Positions 8,156-14,948 of a stretch of DNA of 64,000 nt are shown piece after piece. The stretch is from Lachnospiraceae bacterium (GTDB lineage Bacteria; Bacillota; Clostridia; Lachnospirales; Lachnospiraceae). Under the pieces are notes generated by a model that did no database searches, was not told the origin of the DNA, and saw only the letters and a program-made list of their open reading frames with translations. Position numbers and translations under genes: made by a program. The stretch is from the NCBI GenBank assembly GCA_900751995.1, contig CAADTP010000023.1, positions 9,440 through 73,439 of the forward strand, given 5' to 3'. Position 1 is the stretch's first letter. Each line of letters starts with the position of its first letter.

Positions 8156-8219
8156 GTACGGGAACAATCGTGTTACAGGGTGGCTGACCTCTAGTCCCAA
8201 AAGGATGGAGGTGGTGCTG

Positions 8220-8312
8220 ATGAACAACAATTATTTTGACTTCAAAGATCTTATGGCTTTTGGCATGTTCATTCTAGCATTGCTTACGTTCGTATTAACG
8301 TTTTGTAAGTAA
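8220..8312 (+). CDS. Small hydrophobic peptide, holin-like type I toxin
   Basis: The 30-residue peptide opens MNNNYFDFKDLMAFG and continues as one hydrophobic helix (about residues 12-28, FGMFILALLTFVLTF) ending in CK. This build, a short polar head, one membrane span and a basic tail, is that of the Firmicute holin-like/Fst-type toxins, which insert in the inner membrane. The start at 8220 has GGAGGTG six bases ahead; an in-frame ATG at 8205 overlaps that site and is unlikely. The mRNA end at 8330-8410 overlaps a convergent small RNA, the arrangement of type I toxin-antitoxin loci. Toxicity is inferred. Confidence 0.75.
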   Translation: MNNNYFDFKDLMAFGMFILALLTFVLTFCK

Positions 8313-8324
8313 TTCTTTACATAG

Positions 8325-8415
8325 AAAAACCACCCCAAAACTTTGGCCGAGTACAGGGTGGGATTTTCTAATCTTCTCTTATAAGGTCAACCCCTTGTGG
8401 GCGGTTGTTCTTTAT
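8325..8415 (-). ncRNA. Predicted antisense antitoxin RNA
   Basis: A promoter at 8422-8450 reads toward the toxin gene. The RNA would run about 90 nt to a hairpin, CCACCC (8330-8335) with GGGTGG (8356-8361), followed on the minus strand by TTTTTC. A second dyad, CAACC (8388-8392) with GGTTG (8403-8407), lies near its 5' end and can terminate the toxin mRNA on the plus strand. The two RNAs therefore share about 80 complementary bases at the toxin 3' end. Confidence 0.7.
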
Positions 8416-8421
8416 ATCTGT

Positions 8422-8450
8422 ATTATAGCACTGCTATTTAAAGCATTCAA
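8422..8450 (-). promoter_or_regulatory. Antitoxin RNA promoter
   Basis: On the minus strand TTGAAT (8450-8445) and TATAAT (8427-8422) are separated by 17 bases. It is a closer match to consensus than the toxin promoter. Confidence 0.78.
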
Positions 8451-8576
8451 GAATATTTTCATCTGTAAATATAAAAAAGCCCCTGGCGGTCCATGCTCGG
8501 GACATTCACCAAATGCTTTCTCCTTTCTTTTCTCATTGAGGTAACACAAACTTACATTCCTTCATTTTCCACACAA

Positions 8577-8621
8577 AAAAAAGAACCCCTCAACCAAGGG
8601 ATTCTCAAGCTGTTAGTCGAA
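8577..8621. repeat. Direct repeat copy B, containing the tRNA-Pro terminator
   Basis: This is the second copy of the 45-base repeat, in its functional place: on the minus strand the hairpin GAATCCC/GGGGTTC and a T-run directly follow tRNA-Pro. Copies A and B bracket the toxin-antitoxin cassette. Confidence 0.92.
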
Positions 8622-8690
8622 GCGACAGGATTTGAACCTGCGACCTCTGCGTCCCGAACGCAGCGCTCTACCAAACTGAGCCACGCTTCG
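8617..8690 (-). tRNA. tRNA-Pro (anticodon CGG)
   Basis: The 74-nt sequence folds as a cloverleaf: acceptor CGAAGCG with CGCTTCG, D arm GCTC/GAGC, anticodon stem CTGCG/CGCAG around TTCGGGA, and T arm with TTCAAAT. The anticodon CGG reads CCG proline codons. CCA is not encoded. Confidence 0.96.
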
Positions 8691-8734
8691 TTATTCTGTT
8701 TCAGTTGTTTGTGTATTGCTCAACTGCAAGAGCT

Positions 8735-8763
8735 ATTATATTAGAGTTTCTGTACTTTGTCAA
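8735..8763 (-). promoter_or_regulatory. Consensus promoter for tRNA-Pro
   Basis: On the minus strand TTGACA (8763-8758) and TATAAT (8740-8735) are separated by 17 bases, a perfect sigma-A match, about 45 bases ahead of the tRNA. Confidence 0.9.
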
Positions 8764-8810
8764 TAGAAAAAATTAAAATTTTTCAAAAAAATCGAATTTT
8801 TTCTTTTTTC

Positions 8811-8850
8811 CTGCTTCGGGCATGCATTTTCGCAGACCCGAAGCAGTTTT
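8811..8850 (+). terminator. Hairpin between tRNA-Pro and the Big2 gene
   Basis: CTGCTTCGGG (8811-8820) and CCCGAAGCAG (8837-8846) form a perfect 10-bp stem followed on the plus strand by TTTT. The minus strand, where the large gene ends at 8900, has no T-run after the stem, so its role there is uncertain. Confidence 0.5.
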
Positions 8851-8899
8851 GGGAAAGGTTCTTTATAACATATCAAGTATATTCAAGTGAAATATATGC

Positions 8900-11800
8900 T
8901 TATTTCACTGTAACTGTTACCTTTTTTGTGATTCCGTTGCTGCTTACATAGATAACAGCTTTTCCTTTTTTCACACCTTTAACAACACCTTTGCTGCTTA
9001 CAGTAGCAACTTTTGTATTGCTGCTTCTGTAGGTGATCTTTGCCTTTGAAGTAGCAACTGCCTTGATGGCTGTTGTTTTCTTTGCTTTTACACTTACAGC
9101 TGTTTTGGATGTGATCTTCAGGCTACCTTTTTTTACTGTGATCCTGCAGGTTGCTTTGTAGCTTCCGCATTTTACTGTAATTGTAGCTGTTCCTGCTTTT
9201 TTTGCTGTTACTTTTCCGCCTGCGCTTACCACTGCAACGGATTTATTACTGCTTGTATAAGTAACTTTTCCGCTAACGCCTGTTTTTTTCACTTTGATCT
9301 GGCTTGTTCCACCCACAAATACAGTCTTCGCTGAAGCCGAAGCTTTTACAGACGGCTTCTTAACTGTGATCTTGCAGGTTGCTTTATAATTTCCGCATTT
9401 CGCTGTGATCACAGCTGTACCTGCCGCCTTTGCAGTTACCTTTCCATTTGCGGCTACAGCTACAACAGATGGTTTACTGCTTGTATAGGTTACTTTTCCG
9501 GTAACACCTGCGGTCGTTGCTTTCAGCGTCACTGTAGCTGGAGATCCTTTTACATAAAGCGTCTTCGCTGATGCATTCAGTTTTACAGATGGCGTTTTTA
9601 CAGTAAGCTTGTACTGTGCAGTTTTTCCTGCTGCAGATGTTGCTGTGATCACGGCTGTTCCTGCTGCTTTCGCAGTTACTTTTCCGTTCTCGTCCACAGA
9701 TGCAACCGTTTCATTATCGGAAGCGTATGTTACATCCTTGCAATTCTCGCCTGTTGCTTCAAGCTGTCTGGAGCTTCCGATATAAAGAACTCCTGAATTT
9801 TCTTTAAAAGCAATCGTTCCATACACCAGCTGAACAGAAACATCTGCATGACCATCACTGGAAACTCTTACTGTATAGGTTTCATTTTCCGGTCTCGCTA
9901 CAGTGGAATCCAGAGCAACCACTCCATCTGTAGTTACTGCATCCTGTACAAGATATGTTGTCTCTGAAGCATGTCCGACACCTGTTGTATAGAAAACAGA
10001 TACCTTCGGATTTTTGTATTTATCAAGATTTGCAAGCTTAACATGGGTGCTGTCCGTAAATTCCGGAGAAACAGCCATCTCTTCTGTTGCCTGCGGTTTA
10101 ACATAAATACCATCTGCAAATTCATATACATACGCGCCGTCTGCCATAATGTACGTGATCTTGTTTACGGTTTTTCCCTCAAGACCTGTATCTTTTGCAA
10201 AGGCAACCTTATACACCTTCAGCCACATCTCGTTCATATGACGCATGCCATATTTTCCGCCGTCTGTTGTTTCCAGGATCATTCCCTGAATCCCGGAGTT
10301 AACTGCAAAATCGGAATCACTCTTTGTATTGCGGAGATATTTTGTGCTGGTTTCTTTTACATCAATCTCATAATCTCCCCAGCGAGAAGATGTTTTGAGT
10401 GTTGCCTCCGCATCTGTCACAGTTGCTTTTACATTAAATTTTGTAGCACTGTATGTTCCATCTGTATTCAGTGTTTTATACTGCCCAGACTCTACCGTCG
10501 GAGTACGTCCCAGGGTGATTCCTGCTGCTTCTGTATATACTCCGCTTTCCGGAAGTTCTCCCGCTTCTGAAAGGATCTGCGCCTCTACATACGTTTTTGC
10601 ATCTGTAGCTACATTAACCTTTTTTACTCCTGCGATCTCATAGCCATTTTCTGTCAGATTCTGAACATCTGCATTTCCGAAAGCAGTGCTTTTTCTGGTT
10701 GTGGCAGATGTAACGGAATCATATTTGCGGCTCGTTGCATCTCCTGCATAAAATTCCTCGTATGACAGAGATGCCGTACCGTAAAGTGTTCCTGTCAGTG
10801 CCTGATGTCCATTTGCCACCTTATAATAAATATCTGTTCCCGGAATCTGTGTATATCCATCCACCGCTCCCTTTACCCAGTAATAGGAAACATTGGAAAC
10901 CGTGATCGGCTGACCTGTCAGTGTGATATTTTTTTTCATATCCACATAATTATCGCTAGAGATCATAACCGTATAGATCTCATCCCCGGCCCTGGATACA
11001 CTGCTGTCAAAGGTTACCACCCCGTTCTCTGCCACTGCATGATCTACAACATATGTTGTCTTTTTACCATGACCACTTCCTGTTGTGTAGTATACGGAAA
11101 CCTTAGGATTTTCATATTTGTCAAGGCCATCTACTTTAACCTGAGTTGTATTTTCTTTTACAAAAGCCGCCTGTACCTTCATTCCTGCTTCAGGCTGTTT
11201 TTTCACAAGAGGAGCTTTGTCTCCGAACTCATATACATAGGAACCGTCCGGAGTAATATAAGTCACCTTTGATATTTTTTCCCCGATAAGCCCGGATCCT
11301 GCTGAAAACGCAAGTTCGTAGGGCTGTACCCAGATTTCATAGGTATGACGAAGTCCTACCTTCTTACCACTGGCAGTTTCAAGGATCACTCCCAGTGTAT
11401 TTCCGCCTACAGCAAAATCACCCTGTCTGGAATTGCGAAGATATTTTGTGCCGGCTTCTTTTACCACCAGCATGTAATCACCCCAGATCGACGGTGCCTG
11501 GATCTGGGCGGATGCATCTGTGACCGTTGCTTTTACATCGAATTTTGTTGCACTGTATGTTCCGTCTGTATTCAGAGTTTTATACTGTCCTGTTTCCTGT
11601 GACGGCGCTTCATTCAGCGTAATATCTGCTGCCTCTGTATAGACACCCTCTCTCGGAAGCTTGGAAGCAGCTTTCAGCGCCTGTGCATCTACATAGGTTT
11701 CCGCGTCCACTGCAACACTTACATTCTTCACACCCTGGATCTGATATCCGGAAGAGGTCACCTCTGTGCTGTCCTCATTAGCAAAAATCTGATTTTTACT

Positions 11801-12406
11801 CGTTGTTGCCGAAGTGATAGCGTCATAGCTCTCCTGAGTGGTATCCCCGGCATAAAATTCCGAATAACTTAAAGTTGTCGTTCCGTACAGTTTTCCGTTC
11901 AGAGCTGTCTGCCCGTCTGCTACTTTTGCATAAACGCCTGTTGTTCCTATCTGTGTATATCCCTCTGCCGGCTGCATGGACCAGAGATATTTCACTCCTG
12001 CAACAGTGATCTCAGAAGCATCCTGAAGAACCTCGCCTGCTTCTGCCATAAATGCTTCTCCATCACCGAATGCCTCTTCTGTATCCTCCTGGATCTGCGG
12101 TTCCTCTTCCTGTTGAATCTCTTCTGCTGAAATTTCTGCTACTTCTTCCTGAATAGCTTCTGCATCACTTTCTTCCGGCTCTTCCGACTGAATATCAGCT
12201 TCACCAACTTCCAGCTGGTCCTGGGAAACCGACTCCTGATCCTCGTTCTCTCCTTCTTCCTGTGCTGTCTCTCCTTGTGTTTCTTCTGACACGTCACTAA
12301 AAACTTCCGCCTCAGACGCCATTGCCGTTACCGGCACTCCTGACGCGATCACCGCTGAACTCAGAACGAGTGCAGCTGACTTCTTAAAAAGCTTCCACTT
12401 ATGCAT
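8900..12406 (-). CDS. Large secreted surface protein, duplicated module plus Big2 repeats
   Basis: The protein has 1168 residues. A signal peptide (about 1-31, cleavage near AMA) is followed by a very acidic Glu/Gln/Ser tail (31-120). Two related modules of about 370 residues follow (about 135-515 and 515-880), each starting with a YxW.....GYTQI segment and carrying LNTDGTYSATKF, the KYLRN strand and a KNPKVSV/EYxTG-like block; these resemble Tp47 domain-C type proteins but that link is tentative. The C-terminal third (880-1168) is four Big2-type Ig-like domains with the recurring pattern GKVTAKAAGTAVITA. There is no LPXTG motif. It probably binds the wall or host glycans. GAGGAGG precedes the ATG. 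Confidence 0.85.
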   Translation of the reverse strand: MHKWKLFKKSAALVLSSAVIASGVPVTAMASEAEVFSDVSEETQGETAQEEGENEDQESVSQDQLEVGEADIQSEEPEESDAEAIQEEVAEISAEEIQQEEEPQIQEDTEEAFGDGEAFMAEAGEVLQDASEITVAGVKYLWSMQPAEGYTQIGTTGVYAKVADGQTALNGKLYGTTTLSYSEFYAGDTTQESYDAITSATTSKNQIFANEDSTEVTSSGYQIQGVKNVSVAVDAETYVDAQALKAASKLPREGVYTEAADITLNEAPSQETGQYKTLNTDGTYSATKFDVKATVTDASAQIQAPSIWGDYMLVVKEAGTKYLRNSRQGDFAVGGNTLGVILETASGKKVGLRHTYEIWVQPYELAFSAGSGLIGEKISKVTYITPDGSYVYEFGDKAPLVKKQPEAGMKVQAAFVKENTTQVKVDGLDKYENPKVSVYYTTGSGHGKKTTYVVDHAVAENGVVTFDSSVSRAGDEIYTVMISSDNYVDMKKNITLTGQPITVSNVSYYWVKGAVDGYTQIPGTDIYYKVANGHQALTGTLYGTASLSYEEFYAGDATSRKYDSVTSATTRKSTAFGNADVQNLTENGYEIAGVKKVNVATDAKTYVEAQILSEAGELPESGVYTEAAGITLGRTPTVESGQYKTLNTDGTYSATKFNVKATVTDAEATLKTSSRWGDYEIDVKETSTKYLRNTKSDSDFAVNSGIQGMILETTDGGKYGMRHMNEMWLKVYKVAFAKDTGLEGKTVNKITYIMADGAYVYEFADGIYVKPQATEEMAVSPEFTDSTHVKLANLDKYKNPKVSVFYTTGVGHASETTYLVQDAVTTDGVVALDSTVARPENETYTVRVSSDGHADVSVQLVYGTIAFKENSGVLYIGSSRQLEATGENCKDVTYASDNETVASVDENGKVTAKAAGTAVITATSAAGKTAQYKLTVKTPSVKLNASAKTLYVKGSPATVTLKATTAGVTGKVTYTSSKPSVVAVAANGKVTAKAAGTAVITAKCGNYKATCKITVKKPSVKASASAKTVFVGGTSQIKVKKTGVSGKVTYTSSNKSVAVVSAGGKVTAKKAGTATITVKCGSYKATCRITVKKGSLKITSKTAVSVKAKKTTAIKAVATSKAKITYRSSNTKVATVSSKGVVKGVKKGKAVIYVSSNGITKKVTVTVK

Positions 12407-12546
12407 ACCTGTCCTCCTCTTTGTCTTTTATATTACACGACTTTATACCAGATCATGACCTTACAGCTGCTCTGGTTAATTGAAATTTCTTCTGCAGGAT
12501 ATTCAACATATGTCAGTTTCTGCAGAAGTGCTCTGTCAAGCACGCT

Positions 12547-12564
12547 TTAGTTTGTCTAAACTAA
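12547..12564. promoter_or_regulatory. Palindromic operator candidate
   Basis: TTAGTTT-GTCT-AAACTAA is a perfect 7-bp dyad with a 4-base centre, lying seven bases ahead of a TTGACA on the minus strand upstream of the surface-protein gene. Its outline resembles boxes of DtxR/MntR-type metal regulators (TTAGG..CCTAA), but the inner bases differ. Confidence 0.45.
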
Positions 12565-12698
12565 CATGTCGTCATTTTATCAATGCTTAAATTATTTGTC
12601 TATACATATCTGGCAAAAAAGCCTCGCGGTTATTGTTGTTTTTTTCTCAACTAAAAATTGTTTTCAAAATATTTATATTATTATCTAATATTTCAAAC

Positions 12699-12786
12699 AA
12701 AAAAAGTATATATTCCAAGACATCATTTCAGGAAATGCAACAGCCATTGCCATTTCCTCCGGCATTCTCAGATCATATACTTTTTT
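12699..12786 (-). terminator. Terminator-like structure after the bioY-DUF1284 operon
   Basis: Arms at 12700-12711 and 12775-12786 (AAAAAGTATAT with ATATACTTTTT) enclose an inner hairpin GGAAATG.../...CATTTCC at 12731-12757. On the minus strand the outer arm ends in a T-run. Confidence 0.6.
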
Positions 12787-12810
12787 ATATTTCTATATTT
12801 TTGCTTTCTT

Positions 12811-13251
12811 TTATGCCCAGCGGCTCTTCTGTTCTTCGCAGATACTGTTCCACTGGCAGTTTCCACAGATTTCCTTACGTTTATCTGCCGCAAGGATTTT
12901 TTCCTGGACTTTTTTTGTAAATTCACTGAAGTGCAATGTCTGTCCGGCCTTCAGTCCACATTTTTCCAGCACGGCATTGTCATACTCTGCCACTTTATCT
13001 CCGGCTTCACAATGTCCGCCCAGATTATTCGGACAGGCAGAGCAGATCTCATCCGTATCCACATGAAGCCTTATTTTCTTTCCCTCCAGAAAAATCTTCA
13101 GCATCTCGGCCATATGTGCAGTAAAACCGTTACTGTAGCCTTCCCCCTTAAAATACGCCAGGCACATACCATGATGAGGGCGCAGAGGAATGACTATTTC
13201 CTCTGTGCCCTCATCAGAAGCATATGCCGCAGCACTGCTTTTATCTTGCAT
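12811..13251 (-). CDS. DUF1284 domain protein, Cys-rich, putative iron-sulfur or metal protein
   Basis: The 146-residue protein starts MQDKSSAAAY and carries the family hallmark RPHHGMCLAYFKGEGYSNGF at about residues 23-42. Cys pairs follow: ICSACPNN, GHCEAG, and a C-terminal CGNCQWNSIC cluster. This spacing of Cys suggests an Fe-S cluster or bound metal; the family has no proven function. The start at 13251 has AGGAAAGG ahead. It overlaps the bioY stop by 11 bases, so translation is probably coupled and a role near biotin uptake is possible but unproven. Confidence 0.85.
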   Translation of the reverse strand: MQDKSSAAAYASDEGTEEIVIPLRPHHGMCLAYFKGEGYSNGFTAHMAEMLKIFLEGKKIRLHVDTDEICSACPNNLGGHCEAGDKVAEYDNAVLEKCGLKAGQTLHFSEFTKKVQEKILAADKRKEICGNCQWNSICEEQKSRWA

Positions 13252-13792
13252 ATTTACGTACCTTTCCTGATAAAACATAAGCCAGTGCGATCTTGATAAG
13301 ATCCGGAATGATAAACGGGAACACACACCAGCCAAGAACTGCCATAAGACCTACCGGACCTGTGCTTCTTGTGTAAGCAAACATAAACCATGCGGTTCCA
13401 AAGGCATAGCATACGATCAGTCCAACGACCATGGAAATGATCTGAACAACCGGCTTTCTGCCAAAAACGTGCTCAATTGCCCACATAACAAGTGCGGAAA
13501 AGATAAATCCAATGATATATCCACCTGCATTTCCGAGAAGAGCTCCAATGCCTCCGGAAAATCCTGCAAAAACCGGAACTCCTACTGCTCCAAGAAGAAC
13601 GTAAACCAGAACTGCCAGAGTTCCTCTTTTTCCTCCAAGCACACCAACTGCCATAAATACTCCGAATGTCTGCAGAGTAAACGGTACCTGTGCCGGAATG
13701 GAAATCCATGAGCAAACTGCCATCACTACTGCAAAAACTGCAATGTAAACAAGATCATACGTCTTGCTTCTGCCTGCTGCCACTGTTGTCAT
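13241..13792 (-). CDS. bioY: Biotin transporter BioY (ECF S-component)
   Basis: BioY is the substrate-binding membrane subunit of the energy-coupling-factor biotin transporter. The 183-residue protein is almost all membrane helix (six spans) and has the family blocks SIPAQVPFTLQTFGVFMAVG, GGKRGTLAVLVYVLLGAVGVPVF and GFSGGIGALLGNAGGYIIGF. It must pair with shared EcfA/EcfT proteins encoded elsewhere. I chose the ATG at 13792 (MTTVAAG); an in-frame ATG at 13843 also has a ribosome-like site, so 17 more residues are possible. The promoter at 13885-13913 is overlapped by a dyad, consistent with biotin-responsive repression. Confidence 0.92.
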   Translation of the reverse strand: MTTVAAGRSKTYDLVYIAVFAVVMAVCSWISIPAQVPFTLQTFGVFMAVGVLGGKRGTLAVLVYVLLGAVGVPVFAGFSGGIGALLGNAGGYIIGFIFSALVMWAIEHVFGRKPVVQIISMVVGLIVCYAFGTAWFMFAYTRSTGPVGLMAVLGWCVFPFIIPDLIKIALAYVLSGKVRKYAR

Positions 13793-13878
13793 AATAATCT
13801 GTATCCTCTCTTTCCTTTTCTGCTTTTCCTGTCGGAAGATCATTCCTGTCCTTTATAAATGATATCCGCTCTTTCGCT

Positions 13879-13913
13879 GTTAACAATTTAACACAGCAGG
13901 ATTTTAATGTCAA
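13879..13913 (-). promoter_or_regulatory. bioY promoter overlapped by an operator-like dyad
   Basis: On the minus strand TTGACA (13913-13908) and TAAATT (13890-13885) are 17 bases apart. The dyad TGTTAA-CAAT-TTAACA (13879-13894) covers the -10. Such TGTTAAC-like half-sites recall BirA boxes, although the spacer is shorter than the usual 14-16 bases. Confidence 0.6.
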
Positions 13914-14001
13914 CTTAATTTTATTTTTTAAGTTTACATTTTACAATGCCGTTTACTACTATGTAAACCTGCCATTTACAAATGATATTGTCAATTTTCA
14001 C

Positions 14002-14030
14002 TTTCAAATTCCCCTCTCTGATGCTATACT
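14002..14030 (+). promoter_or_regulatory. Probable promoter for the pduB-like gene
   Basis: TTTCAA (14002-14007) and TATACT (14025-14030) are 17 bases apart. The start near 14037 supports the ATG at 14071 over the one at 14038. Confidence 0.5.
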
Positions 14031-14070
14031 GAAACCAATGAGTTTTCAGCAAAAAGGGGGATTTTTCCAC

Positions 14071-14793
14071 ATGGATATACACGATATTCATAACATCAGC
14101 ACCAACTGCACACGGACTGAATTTGTAGGGACCGCAGTCCTTGACACAATCGGACTCGTGATCTCCGGAGTTGATGATTCTCTGCTTAAAGAGATGAACG
14201 TAGGTACCCAATACCACTGTCTGGGGCTTTTCAGTTCCCGAACAGGCGCTGCCGGCCAGATCACAGCTATTGACGATGCAGTAAAAGCCACAAATACAGA
14301 AGTCCTTTCCATTGAACTTCCAAGAGACACCAAGGGCTGGGGCGGTCATGGAAACTATATCGTCCTTGGCGGAAATGATGTATCCGACGTGCGTCACGCC
14401 ATTTCTCTGGCTCTGGAACTGACTAACAAATATGCAGGTGAGGTCTACATCAGCGAATCCGGCCACCTGGAGTTTGCTTTTTCCGCAAGTGCAGGTCCTG
14501 CTATCCATAAAGCCTTCGGCACACCTCTGGGTGAAGCATTTGGTTTCATGGCAGGTTCTCCGGCTGCTATCGGTCTTGTGATGGCAGATAATGCCGTGAA
14601 ATCCGCAGCAGTATCCATTACACAATATATGACTCCGAATATCGGTACCAGTCATTCCAATGAAGTGATCATCGCCATCTCCGGTGATGCCAGTGCTGTA
14701 AAAGCTGCTGTACTGGAAGGCCGTCAGACAGGCCTTGAGCTTCTCATCGGTATGGGAACCTATCCGGAGATCCCGGGTACGCCGTATCTGTAA
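14071..14793 (+). CDS. pduB: PduB-type bacterial microcompartment shell protein
   Basis: PduB is a tandem BMC-domain protein that forms trimeric pseudohexamer tiles in the shell of the propanediol-utilisation microcompartment. The 240-residue protein matches PduB closely: TEFVGTAVLDTIGLVISGVD, EAVKATNTEV-like, LSIELPRDTKGWGGHGN, VLGGNDVSDVRHAI and TSHSNEVIIAISGD blocks, with two BMC folds at about 15-120 and 125-235. The N-terminal extension of long PduB is missing, as in the short PduB form. AAGGGGG lies ten bases ahead of this ATG. No enzyme or other shell gene of a microcompartment is nearby, which is odd. It could assemble with shell proteins encoded elsewhere. Confidence 0.9.
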   Translation: MDIHDIHNISTNCTRTEFVGTAVLDTIGLVISGVDDSLLKEMNVGTQYHCLGLFSSRTGAAGQITAIDDAVKATNTEVLSIELPRDTKGWGGHGNYIVLGGNDVSDVRHAISLALELTNKYAGEVYISESGHLEFAFSASAGPAIHKAFGTPLGEAFGFMAGSPAAIGLVMADNAVKSAAVSITQYMTPNIGTSHSNEVIIAISGDASAVKAAVLEGRQTGLELLIGMGTYPEIPGTPYL

Positions 14794-14872
14794 AATCTCC
14801 GGATTGCAGGAAATTTGTGAATTTCCACACACTACACTTCACGAAACACATATCTGCGTCATGCATACAAAA

Positions 14873-14912
14873 ACAGCGCTGCAAGGATCAGCATACGATC
14901 CTGCAGCGCTGT
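14873..14912. terminator. Bidirectional terminator between pduB and the 3D-domain gene
   Basis: ACAGCGCTGCA and TGCAGCGCTGT form an 11-bp stem that extends with GGATC/GATCC. On the minus strand it is followed by TTTTT and on the plus strand by ATTTCTCTT. Confidence 0.85.
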
Positions 14913-14948
14913 ATTTCTCTTAAATATTCTCCTCTGGATTTTTCCGGA

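Larger units (their letters stand above)
7863..8219. other. Gap upstream of the toxin gene
   Basis: This gene-free stretch holds the leader of the DUF6128-like gene, direct-repeat copy A (7958-8002), two related motifs, TTGCGCATTTGTCA at 8081-8094 and TTGCGCTTGTCA at 8121-8132, and the toxin promoter. Nothing else is recognisable. Confidence 0.6.
12407..12810. other. AT-rich gap upstream of the Big2 gene
   Basis: The stretch has a 7-bp dyad at 12547-12564, an inverted repeat CTTCTGCAG/CTGCAGAAG at about 12489-12528, a minus-strand TTGACA just past the dyad without a convincing -10, and the terminator-like structure at 12699-12786. I see no gene in it. Confidence 0.55.

Noticed and set aside
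8460..8576. Possible second tRNA or tRNA fragment before copy B
   Set aside because: A GGCGGTCC...GGGAC stretch is present but no cloverleaf with T arm can be drawn.
13921..14832. 303-codon minus-strand frame over the PduB gene
   Set aside because: It is the complement of the well-matched pduB frame, with no ribosome site and Cys/His-rich nonsense composition.
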